This document shows, in pieces, positions 1-10,386 of a DNA stretch of 64,000 bases; the stretch's first letter is position 1, and each line of letters starts with the position of its first letter. Below the pieces are notes generated by a model. It saw only the letters and a program-made list of their open reading frames with translations. It was not told where the DNA came from and made no database searches. This DNA comes from Rutstroemia sp. NJR-2017a BVV2. Taxonomy: Eukaryota > Ascomycota > Leotiomycetes > Helotiales > Rutstroemiaceae. A program made the position numbers and the translations under genes. The stretch is from positions 372,001 to 436,000 of the forward strand of contig NJPS01000054.1 in the NCBI GenBank assembly GCA_002946415.1. The letters are read 5' to 3'.

Positions 1-1559
1 TTGCCACTACCGAAGCCTGTTCGCAGATATCCACCAGCAAGACCTCCGCGCTTCCTACCGCGAGTTATGGTGTATTCGGCAGTATTCCGGTCGCCCAGCC
101 TACATCCGAATCTAGCAAACGTTCCTCATATAGTCCCGAAGATGCCGAGCTCAACAACTCGACTCAACTTCTCAAACGAGCTCTAGCCGACGTCAGCCCT
201 CCTTACACAGACTACATCAAGCAAATCAGCCCCAACACTGCGTGGGTGAGCCAAGCGGGCTCCACTTCCGGCCACTGGTACGACTATCCATCATTTGGCC
301 ACGCCAGTGCCGGCATCAACGGAGTCTACGGCTGCACCGCCGTCATCATCTCCTCCGAGAAAGGCGTGTATCTCTCGCACATCTGGGAAAATCCCCTATT
401 CATCGATGAAGATTGGAACCCCACAAGCGACTCGTCATTCGAAACCAACGCGTTCAATGTCCTTCGCGACGGGAACCAAGACGCTCAAAGCATCACAGCA
501 TTGATCGGCACCGATGCCAACCCCGGCGTATTGCACACAATATATGCCCCAAAAGTATTCGTGCTCACACCCCTAACCACGCAATGGGATCGCGACGTCA
601 AGCAAATAACCACCCGTCTGCGGTACCAAGACCGCGCGCAAAAACTCGCCAACGACCTCGTGGGCATAATTCCCGGGTCTGAAGGCTCCGGCATCACGCT
701 AGGATACACGCGTACCAGCCAACAAGCATCGACGGCGCCAGTAGGTGTAGCCGGTCGCGCTATCTTGGAAGTGGACCCCTTCCAGACATGGCTTACTGTC
801 GACTCTGATCCCGGGTCTCCCGGGTTGCAAGTCGGGAGATGGAGACTCTGGGTTGAGGACCAGCTGATCACGTATCACGACTTCTGGCTTCCGCATACGA
901 CGCCCCCGGATGGAACGATTCAGCAGAGAGATGTGGGATATGCGAATCCGTGTGCGAACTTAACGGGTGGTTCTACGAGCAGTTCGGCCTCTAAGTCTGC
1001 TACGCAAACGTCAAGTTCGGCGTCGAAGTCTTCCGGTACCGCAAGTAGCTCCCTCAAGAGCTCATCGGCTAGCACGTTGGTCACAACGACCAGATCCTCG
1101 TCTGCTGTATCTAGCAGTTCCAAGATATCTTCCTCCGCGGTATCAGCATCCTCCACAAAACCCGCATCCTCCTCCACAAAATCAGCATCTGTTACCCCAA
1201 GCACCACCTCAAAGGCTGCTAGCAGTTCGTCGACTTCTGCACCCTTGCCAACGCTAAGCACCACTCAATGCGTTACTTCTTCTCTAATTAACTGCCAATA
1301 TGTCTAGTAAGTCCCCCCTCTAACTTCCCGTCCCTACATAAAACTAACCCCCCACCCCAGCTTCTCCGCCTCCGCCTGCCCCACCACAAGTCAACTCCTG
1401 CCCGCCAGCTGCACCGCCACAAGTACCTCCAGCAGCGCGGCTGCGACTACTACCGCGGCCTCGTGTACCGTGGCGTCAGACTGTCCGGTTTGTCCGCTGG
1501 CAGGCGAGGTCGCTAAGTGTACGAATGGATTGTGTGATTGCAATACGGCGATTTCGTGA
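1..1559 (+). CDS. Secreted-type Ser/Thr-rich protein, 3' part (5' end outside window)
   Basis: The reading frame is open from base 3, so the start lies left of the window. Exon 1 runs to 1306. A GTAAGT donor at 1307, a CTAAC branch site and a CAG acceptor at 1360 define a 54-bp intron. Exon 2 is 1361-1559 and removes the stop that would otherwise end the frame at 1305. The first part is a compact region with many Trp, Tyr and Gly residues. It is followed by a long Ser/Thr/Ala-rich stretch (about 960-1440) typical of O-glycosylated linkers in fungal cell-wall or secreted proteins. The last 30 or so residues hold eight Cys (TVASDCPVCPL and CTNGLCDC), probably a small disulfide module. I do not recognise the N-terminal domain and give no enzymatic role. 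The splice model is well supported; the function is open. Confidence 0.7.
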
Positions 1560-2971
1560 GATGTTCCTTTTTCGTGCGAGAGGGTTCTGGGAATTGTATT
1601 TGTAGATGTTTTCGTGCCCGAGTGTATTTGTAGAGGTTTTTCATTCCTGTTTTCGGCAATTGGATTGGTGTACAGTAAGTTAGAGATTAGAGTTTTGTGT
1701 TTCGGCAACTGGGCTGGTGTACAGTTTAGGGGTTAGAGTTTTGTGTTTTTGATAGCCGAATCAATCCAACTGTATCTGGATAGCTTTACTGTCTTTAAGC
1801 GAATATCTGTGGCATGAGAGAGGCAAACGCCATCATCTCTTCGAGCAACCCCGCGTATCCTGCTTGTTGGTCGCTGCGTCTGAATCGTCGAAATTCACAA
1901 CTCTCTCCCATCTAACAACCGCAGCCGCGGGGTCGGCGACTAGAGCTCCGAGTGGCTCTGCACGGTCGTAATGAAGAGATCGAAATGAGGCTGATTTCCA
2001 TAAATAGCTGTTCCAAGGAGTCGGGTTCTGGAAAACGCCAAGCCAGTACCTGCGTAGTTATCGTAAAGCAAGCAAGCTAAGCCGCTCTGAGTCATTCTGC
2101 GATCTTCAAAGGGAAAATGTTCGGGTTTCCTGATTAGTCCACTTACCTGAAGAATTCCTATGCTGGTATCGTTCGGTGGCGTTTTCTTTTCGTTGGCGTG
2201 GTTCGTAGGTTTTTTTTCAATCGACGGGATGGCTTGCAGGCTGCAGGTGAACGAGAAGATGACGAATGCGAAAGTGCGGGTAGCTCAAACTGGTCGTTCC
2301 CACACCGGTTCTGGTCTTTTGCCAAATTAAACTTAGCCTCCGGTATGGAGGTCACTTTAGATGAAGGACTCACAGTTCCCATCAGATTGCAGACCGAGTG
2401 GCAGAGTTTGACGCATTTTGATGTTCGGTTGCCATGGTGCGTCAGGTAGATTTGCGTTGCGGCGGTGACCGGTTTTGGCAGATGTCAGGGATGCCGGCAG
2501 CCGTGCAGCTACTTCGTACAAGAGAAAAGTCCTAAACAAGAGGGGAGAGAATATTATTGTGGATTAGGATGAAAGTCCCAACCACGCTGAGCTAATTTAG
2601 TACATGGATGGGTGTACAGCTCCCACTTCATCTGTACACGGTCTCTACCTTCCCGTACGGTAATATCTCCCTCCCCGGAACAAAAGTTGTTTTTTCTACG
2701 TCTTGCCACTAAGATATTTAACTTCTGGTCAGAGGAGACGAGAGGAGAGTAGAGATATTCATGTGTTTGTGCTGTTTTGCTTATGCTGGGAGGCAGCCGG
2801 CCGACTTGGTTACCGGTTGGGTTGCATCTTCTGCACCCAAACCACGGAATATGATATGTTTACTGGGTCGCACGGAGGTGGCCTTCTCGATGTAATCTTA
2901 AGGTGATAGCAATTCATGACGTGAATCCTAATTCGTCCTAAGACCTAGCAGCAAGAGGGCAATTTGGTAGA
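1560..2971. other. Intergenic stretch, no gene seen
   Basis: Open frames here are short and carry no recognisable motif or codon bias. The only structure is the imperfect tandem duplication at 1651-1745. The segment is the 3' flank of the secreted-protein gene and of the convergent minus-strand gene that ends at 2972. Confidence 0.5.
1651..1745. repeat. Two-copy imperfect tandem repeat, 46-49 bp units
   Basis: Copy 1 (1651-1699) and copy 2 (1700-1745) both begin TTTCGGCAA and end TTAGAGTTTTGTG, with a shared GGTGTACAGT in the middle. They lie just after the stop of the upstream gene, probably in its 3' UTR. Differences are a few substitutions and a 3-bp length change. Confidence 0.75.
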
Positions 2972-3740
2972 TCAATGAATTGGTACAGCCATCGACGGTA
3001 ATGCTGGACAGGAATTGCACATTTCTCCGAAATTGTATTTTTCTGTGGCTGTCTTTAACTTACGTGATGTTGAGTAACTAGAATACGAAAGCGCGTCAGC
3101 AAGATGAGTATATCTTGAGGGGTTAGGTCTGTCAGATACCGCATCGAGTAATTCCTGCATCTGGTTCTGCCGCGTCGCGATAGTATTCACGGTGTTCTTC
3201 AGAGCGTTCAATTGTTCTTGTACACTTTTAACACTCTCGCCCATAGGTATTCCACACCTCTCTTGGAGACCCTTCGCCTGCTCGAGTGTCTGTTTAACTT
3301 TGTCAATGTTCAGCGAGATATTAACATGCAGGTTGCTAAGTATGACCGATGCCCAGGAATACATTTTCGATCCGCTGAACTCGTTATCGTCTATGGAAGT
3401 AGCACTGTACGATTCGAGATCTCGAATTGATGTGTTGTCAGTAATCAATTCTTCGAAGTATTCCATGTTCGAACTGCACACTGCATTCACCTCCTTCCTT
3501 GCTTTATTGAGATGAAACAGAAATGCTTCGATGATACTTGCTTTGGTCAAGTCTTTAGAGAGCTTACTGCCGATAGGCCTGGTAAATGTGGTTGGTCTCA
3601 TCTCCAGTACGGTCCAATGATTCGCATCATTCCAGTTCGCAACCGCACCTAGCTGCAACAAGTTAGTTAGAACGTATAATTGTATGAAGGATTGTGATTG
3701 CCTTTGAAGTTACTAGGAAGCTTTTGGCACTGCTTGACAT
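2972..3740 (-). CDS. Unrecognised coiled-coil protein, 3' exons (gene may begin upstream)
   Basis: The last exon is 3652-2972. It is preceded by a good intron (donor GTAACT at 3713, branch TCTAACTAAC, acceptor TTGCAG ending at 3653). A short exon at 3802-3714 is in frame with it and contains an ATG at 3740, giving a minimal 235-residue product. A further intron with a GTAAGT donor and TTCAG acceptor lies just upstream of 3802. Coding-like sequence continues on this strand to about 4320 (open frame 4181-3915), so the true gene may be longer. I could not find a phase-consistent join, so the upstream part may be decayed. The C-terminal half is rich in heptad-like Leu, Ile, Gln and Lys (VQEQLNALKNTVNTIATR), suggesting a coiled coil. 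No family is recognised. Confidence 0.5.
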
Positions 3741-4320
3741 TATCTCCGTGATCGATGGCGCAAACGATTTGTCTTCTTCCGGACTCCGGGCTCGACAAAT
3801 ATCTGAAGATTTGACCTCGATTAGCTATGAAACCACGCAGCTCCTCAGCGGAGTAGACTTACATCACTCTATTCCATGACGCAGTAGTCATGGGTTCTTG
3901 AGTAGGCATCGGGTTTACCTCGTCGAGTTCTGGCTTCTTGCTTTAGTATTTGTCGTATAGAGATACTCGGTGCCATCATCCAGTAAATCCATCATGGTTG
4001 TATGTTTACCGTTGATCCAACCTGGGCCAGAGATTTTGCTTTCGTCCGCACCCACAATCCGCACATGTTCTCGAGCCTCCGTGTCATCAAGGCAATGCAG
4101 CCATCTTTTTGCGAACGTTGGATGCCAGCGACCGTCGTCGGGGATATTCCACATTCCGTCGACCTCGTTCTCCCAGGCCATCTCCTCTTCGGCGGCTTTG
4201 GTTGCAGAACGGGGTTTCGGGTCTGGAATACCAAGGTGGACAAGGTTTCATGGTAGATTCGATGAACTGGTGAATTTCGAGACGAATGATGAGATGGGTC
4301 GGGTTGAACTGCAAGGCCAT
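3741..4320 (-). other. Possible 5' exons or decayed 5' part of the gene at 2972-3740
   Basis: A minus-strand frame at 4181-3915 reads like protein (Trp-rich, e.g. WENEVDGMWNIPDDGRWHP), and its open sequence extends back to about 4225. An ATG at 4320 opens another frame (MALQFNPTHLIIRLEIHQF). The two are out of register, and I found no donor/acceptor pair that joins them cleanly to 3802. Either exons are missed or the 5' half has suffered frameshifts. Confidence is low. Confidence 0.3.
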
Positions 4321-5366
4321 CTTGTTCGTTTACAGCTCTGCTTGAAGGGTGGGGTGGGGTGTTCAGAAAATCCTATTAGTTTCTCAAAACAACGATCTAT
4401 AAAATATCTCGTTTGCTCAACTGCAGCATGGAAGGTACTATGCGACACATCCGGCAGATTGAACCGTGAGTATCCCGGCAATCATGGTCTCTATAGATCC
4501 CTGCATGGGATCCTGCATGCACGTGCTTGCTACGGCTCGGTGATACAGCAGAGCACCTGGTAGCGACGCTAACCGCTATTGGCCACAATCGCGAAGTTCG
4601 GCCCGAGCGCAAACACTCTCCTACTTGCCTTGAGGAATCATGCGCCTTTTGCAGTAGGTCTCCCAATTTAGGGATTCGTACCATATCAGTGACTCTCGCC
4701 ATAGCCTATAACGATTTACCCGAAGTGATTAGGGGTTACCGTGAAAGGAGCCCGAAGGTTTTTTCTGAACAGCCTCTCCGGAAAAACAGGCCAGCGGCAT
4801 TGTTCGAAGCGCAACAGTCGGCCTGTTTTTTTCTCCCCTGGAGAGACAGCGTAGCGGGTCTGAGCAGAGCACAGACAACACTGAACGAAAGCAGCACCCT
4901 GCTTCCCCAGCAATTGCCCAGAGCAATTAAGCTTAAAGTAACCCCGACCATTTCAGCTGCGGCTACGTCGTTTGCTATTCTGGTGGCTATCATTCGATTC
5001 GAGATTTTTGAGGTAGTTGTCCATCGAGACTTCTAAACCGTCCTAATTACTGTAAAACCCGGACACTCTGCATCCCCATCTGACTCTCGCTCGAGCCTCT
5101 TCTTCATTTGCTCAGGCCTTGTATTGTGAACATGGCATACTTCGCATGGTCTTCTACGGTCAACGCTATCATGTTGGGGCAGATGTCTCTCATCCAAAAG
5201 TTCCGATGCGTGATCAGTCTTCGACAGCAGGAGGCCAGAAGTGCCGGTGTTTATGTTTGGATAACCTGGAGCCTAATTATCGCTGAAATTTGATCTCACT
5301 GGCCATCTCATCCCATCTCAACCTCCACTTCATCTCACAATCAACACTTCAAGATTCATCTAAATA
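4321..5366. other. Intergenic stretch, no supported gene
   Basis: Frames up to 169 codons exist on both strands (for example 4527-5036 plus), but they overlap one another, lack recognisable motifs and have unremarkable composition. The right end is the presumed promoter of the cutinase relic. Confidence 0.4.
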
Positions 5367-6255
5367 ATGATAAATTCAATGATCACCACTTTTACGGCAT
5401 TCGCTACGCTAGCTCTTGAGTCTTGCCTCTCACTGCTGCCCTCTCACTGCTGCCCTCTCACTGCTGCCCTCTCACTGCTGCCCTCTCACTGCTGCCCTCT
5501 CACTGCTGCCCTCTTACCACTGCTATAGCCACCCCTTTCTTAATTACTATAGCCACCAGTCTCACCTCGTCAATCCAAAAGAGACACCGCTTCCGTAACC
5601 TAAATCGACAGTGATTCGACACAGCACGATCATCCTCGTTAGAAGTTACTGAATCTCAATTCCTGGACACCACTGCTGCAACAGTTCCAACTGGCGAGCC
5701 CACGGCGACGACTGATGGATATTGGCGGATATCTTGGTGGCATTAGTGACATTCCATGTCTTGGTCTAAAAGCTAACGAACTTTCCGATATGCTGACTGT
5801 CTGCGAACCGAAGGAGGTCGTTGAGTTGGGCGTTCATACTACTCTTTTGAGTACGGCACATACAGCGATGAACGTCATTTACGCACGAGGCATAACGGAG
5901 GCTGGAATTGTCGGATTGCTCACAGAGCCACCATTTTTCTCTACATGGGAACAGGTTATGGGGAAACGAAAGGTCGTCGTCCAGGGTGTCTCATATGGTG
6001 CATTTATCAGTGGGTTACTACCAGTCGGCGATGACCGCGGTGCAGACGAGGTGCAAGAAATCTTTCTATGTTATCCTAAGACACCATGCTCATAAAATCA
6101 CAGGGCCGAAATGGTATGCGACACTCTCGATGACAGTGTGTCATAAAGGTGGTGACATTTGTGCTGGTGGCGCTCTCGTCTTGGCTCCACGTTTGACATA
6201 CTCGGTGAATGCAGGACAAGTGGCCTGGGAATGGGTGGGGCAATGGATAGGTTAA
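5367..6255 (+). pseudogene. Decayed cutinase (serine esterase) gene
   Basis: Cutinases are secreted esterases that cut plant cutin with a Ser-Asp-His triad. An ATG at 5367 opens a hydrophobic leader (MITTFTAFATLAL). Family-like sequence follows in two frames. At 5715-6095 there are CEPKEVV, IYARGITEAG (cf. the family IFARGTTE), GPPFF-like EPPFF and VVVQGV. At about 6098-6245, in a shifted frame, there are VCHKGGDICAGG and LVLAPRLTYSVNAG, matching the family ICH-GD-ICQGG and LV-HLTYGENA blocks. About 50 residues between these blocks are missing, including the GYSQG nucleophile motif. The catalytic His of the HLTY block reads Arg (CGT). The 14-bp minisatellite disrupts the leader region. Nucleophile, His and frame are all lost, so this is a pseudogene. 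The family assignment rests on several ordered motifs. Confidence 0.8.
5427..5510. repeat. Minisatellite: six perfect copies of a 14-bp unit
   Basis: The unit CTCTCACTGCTGCC is repeated six times without error (5427-5510) and followed by a degenerate copy (5511-5524). It begins 60 bp after the ATG of the cutinase relic, where a signal peptide would end. A 14-bp unit is not a multiple of three, so each change in copy number shifts the frame. Confidence 0.95.
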
Positions 6256-6256
6256 G

Positions 6257-6442
6257 TTGTTAACGACAGTGATAGTAGCCTGGATGGCACGTAGATGGGC
6301 AATTGAGATGATAACGGCAAATTTGGGTACAATGGGATACTATGGCGGTGAATGCGACGGCGATAATAAATGGTCTGCGCATTGTAGACGAGGAGATGAT
6401 GGAAAGATTTGTGTTGATAAAAATTGTAATTTAATTAAGTAG
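6257..6442 (+). CDS. Small four-Cys ORF, doubtful
   Basis: A 61-codon frame whose C-terminal half reads GGECDGDNKWSAHCRRGDDG followed by KICVDKNCNLIK, with four Cys spaced C-x10-C-x8-C-x4-C. This spacing resembles small secreted fungal proteins, but the N-terminus (MLTTVIVAWMARRWA) is a poor signal peptide. It directly follows the cutinase relic and may be chance or part of the same decayed locus. Confidence 0.2.
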   Translation: MLTTVIVAWMARRWAIEMITANLGTMGYYGGECDGDNKWSAHCRRGDDGKICVDKNCNLIK

Positions 6443-6515
6443 TTTGAAGTAAGCTTGAGGATCTTATACGGAGGAGGACTGCTTACATCGCACAGTGGAA
6501 GTTCATTAATGAGTC

Positions 6516-7328
6516 TCAGTCAAGGACTCGGTCCAATAGCTTCAAGTAATAGGTAACCGTCTCTGGCGTCATGATCGGGTCCCACTTGTCCCATGAATAC
6601 TCTTGCCTCAGAGCCAGCAGCCATTCCTCTTCAACTTGACCCTTCACCCACTTCCCCAAGCAGCTTCGTGGAAAAACACCATACTCATACCAATCACTAT
6701 TATCGCGTGCATTGCAATGATTATTGCACATTCTCCATTGCTTTGAATGGTCAATGAATGCAACGTGGCTATATGGTTCGTGTCTAGCAACATGCCAGCA
6801 CTCAGCTAACTTCTTCCTGTAGACTATTGCAGCAGCCCGATACCAGTCATTGCCCATGTTTGTTGGACTTGGTAGGAAGCGTCTTCTATCTTCATCCAGA
6901 ATACTTGCGCATGCATCATGTCGAGTCTTCAACTTATTTTCAAGCGTGTTCTCGTCTTTTTTCCAGCAAGTGGCGGATTCGTTGCCATACACATCTCGGT
7001 TGAGTAACGGGAGTAGAATGACCTCAGGAAGCCGATACTTTTCTTTCAAAGAAGGATAGATGAGATGGATGAGAGATTTACGAGAGCTGGGGTTGATCGG
7101 CCATTCCCAAGACTGACCGGGCACCTGCACGTACAGTGAAACGGGCCCTTTGTAGTAGGTTCGGAATATTCTCCACGCGGTTCGACATGTTAAAGCAAGG
7201 CAGGTTGCAGTGCAGAAATCGGCGCGTGCGTCGCGTTCTTTCGGGATGAGCTCTTGCATGATTTGGAACATGATCTCGGGGGCAAGAGGGCTTTTGTACT
7301 TACATTGCAAGTCTGTGGACTCGGACAT
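6516..7328 (-). CDS. F-box-like protein, paralogue of 7964-8917
   Basis: Single-exon, 270 residues, ATG at 7328. The N-terminus (SPLAPEIMFQIMQELI, then CLALTCRTAWRIF) follows the layout of an F-box helix bundle (LP.E...I...L ... L..TC...W). F-box proteins normally recruit substrates to SCF ubiquitin ligases through Skp1. The middle and C-terminal parts are not a known repeat type. The motif NMGNDWYRAAA near residue 160 recurs as NMGNDWYFAAA in the divergently transcribed gene at 7964-8917, and a GxWVK motif (GKWVKG here, GAWVKT there) follows in both, so the two are paralogues. The C-terminus is rich in Trp, Tyr and charged residues. The F-box assignment is inferred from pattern; the paralogy is seen directly. 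Confidence 0.65.
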   Translation of the reverse strand: MSESTDLQCKYKSPLAPEIMFQIMQELIPKERDARADFCTATCLALTCRTAWRIFRTYYKGPVSLYVQVPGQSWEWPINPSSRKSLIHLIYPSLKEKYRLPEVILLPLLNRDVYGNESATCWKKDENTLENKLKTRHDACASILDEDRRRFLPSPTNMGNDWYRAAAIVYRKKLAECWHVARHEPYSHVAFIDHSKQWRMCNNHCNARDNSDWYEYGVFPRSCLGKWVKGQVEEEWLLALRQEYSWDKWDPIMTPETVTYYLKLLDRVLD

Positions 7329-7963
7329 AATGAATGACCTACTTGTCTCGGAAGGTAACTATTTCTGGATTTATCTTCCTTGTTTTCTGTAATGTCCGAG
7401 CTGGTAAGAGTTTCACTTAAGTAACTTGCGATAACAAAGAGTCTCGCTGGACAAAGATACATAATGACAAAGACAGGTTAGGAACTTAGAACAAGGAGTC
7501 AAAGACCTTGGGGGGACAATCAAATTGTTCTGTAGTGATAAAGAATCTAAATTGAATAGGGTTGAGAGGCTCTGTACTTTCCTTTAATACTATATTGAAC
7601 ATTTCGTAGTCCTCTGGGAGCTATTTGTAGGCCTAGTTACTTGGGTCTAGATTTCAATGACTTATTGTCTTATCTCCTCAGACAAAGACTTTAACTTTCA
7701 ATATGCAGTCTTTGTGTTTTTCTTTGACATCTTTATCTAATCCTTTTATCTAGGTCTGATTTCCTTTTGTGTGAATAACTTTTTTGTTGAACACGAACAA
7801 CAACATAATAACACAGTGCTCGGAATATAAGTTCTTGTAGAAAGTCAGATCAATTTCAAAAAACTTCAAACACGATCACAACAGCCTCCTTCGCAGTGAG
7901 TCATCAACAGCCAAACAATCAGATAAGAGCTAAGTTTTTAGGTTCTCACTGCATCAAAAAAAG
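7329..7963. promoter_or_regulatory. Divergent intergenic region between the two F-box-like genes
   Basis: 635 bp separating two start codons on opposite strands, AT-rich, with long T/A runs and no ORF worth annotating. It must hold both promoters. I see no clear TATA box at a fixed distance and no inverted operator. The poly-purine AAAAAAAG directly before the ATG at 7964 is a favourable fungal start context. Confidence 0.5.
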
Positions 7964-8917
7964 ATGGCTCAGCTAGGTAAAACCACCAATGATCTTCCAA
8001 CGGAAGTGATTGTGATGATTCTTAAACGTGTCTCCGGGCATAACTTGGGGCTTGACTTAGACCACCTATTGGGCCCAGAAGAGCACGACAAACTCAATCA
8101 ACTCGAAGTACCAGGAGCTACCAAGTCTATGCTCACTTGGGAGCAAGTATCAACTGGCGTATGCTTCGGTTTGACATGCCACAGACATTGGGAGATATTT
8201 CGTTCTTTGGTTCCGAAAGACATCCGTATTCATCTTGCATTATCACCACGGGGGCGATACGATATACTTTCGTTTAAGAGCCACCACGAACAATGGCTTG
8301 ATCTTGCATCAGACTCCTTGATTTATCTTCTCGAGTCCTGGATGAAGCCCAATTATCGACATCCGTGGGTGGGGTATGACCCAAGGCGTAGTTGGCCAAG
8401 GTGTCTTGAGGTTTCTCTTGAAATGTCGAGCTTTCTTTCTTGTGAAACATATGGAAAAGATCAACACCAATTGAGCATGCCGGAGTGGGTGCGGAGTGAA
8501 AAGCTCTTTTCCTGGAATGCGATCAGGGGCCACCAGGTCATTGCTCCACACCCTTTCAATATGGGAAATGATTGGTATTTTGCTGCTGCACAAATATTTA
8601 AGGCATTTGTCTCGAGCACAGTTCGACTCCCAACTGATGATCCTAGACGCGATGAATGTATTTGGCAAAGTAGAGCGTGTTTTTCGATCTACCTAAATAG
8701 GCTCAGGACTAGTATTTTGGGCGCATGGGTGAAGACAGCGGCTTGTAATATTCCATTTGAGTGGGAGCGCGATACGGGTCGAGAATTCATCTGGGTTTAC
8801 CCTTCAAAGATCGAAGCTGCGGAGATGGTAGAGCAAATAATGATGATACCTAACGATAAGTCCAAACTTAACGCTTTCGCACAAGATTGTAAGATCATAA
8901 CATCAAAACAGGATTAG
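7964..8917 (+). CDS. F-box-like protein, paralogue of 6516-7328
   Basis: Single exon, 317 residues, ATG in the context AAAAAGATGG. The N-terminus has the F-box-like pattern NDLPTEVIVMILKRVS, then an insertion, then VCFGLTCHRHWEIF, equivalent to CLALTCRTAWRIF in its neighbour. A shared NMGNDWYFAAA lies near residue 200 and GAWVK near residue 255. It is longer than the neighbour because of the segment between the two F-box half-motifs and a longer middle. The head-to-head arrangement suggests a local duplication with inversion. If it is an F-box protein, it would act as a substrate receptor in SCF complexes; the substrate cannot be told. Confidence 0.65.
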   Translation: MAQLGKTTNDLPTEVIVMILKRVSGHNLGLDLDHLLGPEEHDKLNQLEVPGATKSMLTWEQVSTGVCFGLTCHRHWEIFRSLVPKDIRIHLALSPRGRYDILSFKSHHEQWLDLASDSLIYLLESWMKPNYRHPWVGYDPRRSWPRCLEVSLEMSSFLSCETYGKDQHQLSMPEWVRSEKLFSWNAIRGHQVIAPHPFNMGNDWYFAAAQIFKAFVSSTVRLPTDDPRRDECIWQSRACFSIYLNRLRTSILGAWVKTAACNIPFEWERDTGREFIWVYPSKIEAAEMVEQIMMIPNDKSKLNAFAQDCKIITSKQD

Positions 8918-10386
8918 ATTGTTACTCGAGCTTTACTCTATTCCTTAATCAGTAGATAAAAAGTTCCGCCCCCCTCCCAAAGACCCTCAATCTACTGGCC
9001 TACTTACTCAAGAAAGAACCACCCACCTTATTTCATTCTCCCCAAAACGTTTAATTCAACTTTATATTATAAACCTTCGTGCCGCCTACCCAATCTACAC
9101 AAACTACCCAACTGACTCAGACTACTCAATGAAGTTCCCCCGCTCCCTCAAAACCCAGCAAGCACATCACCAATTCACTTAACCTCATCATCGTCTCCTT
9201 GTGTCACAATCACTTCCCGCTATACAATGTAATCCTAATATATAAAACTGTTGGAAGACTCATCCATATATATATTCCCCTCCACTGCTTCCCGTTCTAT
9301 TTACACTTCTCGCTTACCCCCCTGCCCTCCTCTATTTATCCTGCTTGTCCCAATGCTTCCCTCACCTCCAGCAGATCCCATACTACGGGGCAGCAACACA
9401 CACTCCCCTCAGGGGCATATGTATATTCTACTCCTAGCCCCAAATAACCAGTCTGCGAACCTACTCACCCCAATCCGTACCTACAGGTGGGCCAAAATGA
9501 ACTAGGTACCCAACGTGGATTAACGAGCTGGAAACCCTACCCCTAGGTACTTAATAAGTTCTGTAGCCTACAACTAACAAAGTTATACTCCCCTTAAGTA
9601 TCTCTACCTCACCGTCTCACACAAAAAAATGAAACAGAAAAGTCACATAGAGTACTTGAAGCACTAATATCGCCCAGCGAGCCCAAGACGATAAAATCAA
9701 AGAAGATAATCAAGTTTCGGGCGATATTCTTTAATCTTATTCTATTCTGATATACTACAACTAAATATCAACTACCCAAAGAGATAGATTAGAACTTGAG
9801 AATGTATTAACAGGATTTAACACGATTGAGTGAGATGCACAATCGGATTTGAGATTAAGAATCAGACGATGAGATTCACTAGATAGTAGATATATATAAT
9901 ATGATGTGAATGGGTGATCTGATTGATTGATTTGTGCGAAGATGCTAATTTGTGTGATATGCTAATGTGTGCGGAGAATATGACATGATATGAAGATGAG
10001 TACTGCTGGACAACATGAAGACGCAGAGTACCATAATATGCGAAATGCGAAAGATAATGATGCGCATGATGAAAATGTAAAGATAGGCCAAAAATGAGCC
10101 AGAAGAATCGAAGTAAAGAGAAAAGAAGTGAAATGTCAAGCATAATTGCAAGACCGAGGGTATATGAAGCCATCCATCCATTCATCAATGAAAATGCCAA
10201 TGCCGATGCTAATGCCAATGCCAGTGTACCAGAACCCAACCAAACCCTAATGCAAATGCAATGATACATATGCTCAATGAAAATGAATTAATTCCTTCCC
10301 CTCCGAACCGGAACCAACCCAACCATGCGGTGCCCCTATTCCAAAAACGCCTAGCAATGCAAATGTATGATGGGTATGCAATGTAT
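8918..10386. other. Intergenic stretch with a repeat-family segment
   Basis: Downstream of both flanking genes (convergent 3' ends at 8917 and 10387). AT-rich, with no credible ORF. It contains a member of the dispersed repeat family (9453-9550) and an imperfect AATGCC hexamer tract near 10190-10220. Confidence 0.5.
9453..9550 (+). repeat. Dispersed repeat, copy 1
   Basis: CTGCGAACCTACTCACC (9453-9469) is identical to 17326-17342. GAGCTGGAAACCCTACCC (9525-9542) matches GAGCTGGAAAACCAACCC of copy 2. The two blocks are about 72 bp apart here against 28 bp in copy 2. Confidence 0.55.

Noticed and set aside
4527..5036. 169-codon plus-strand ORF
   Set aside because: Competing frames of similar length on the other strand and no motif or codon bias; not annotated as a gene.
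5427..5510. Regular repeat considered as a CRISPR array
   Set aside because: Units are directly tandem without spacers and lie in a eukaryotic gene; it is a minisatellite.
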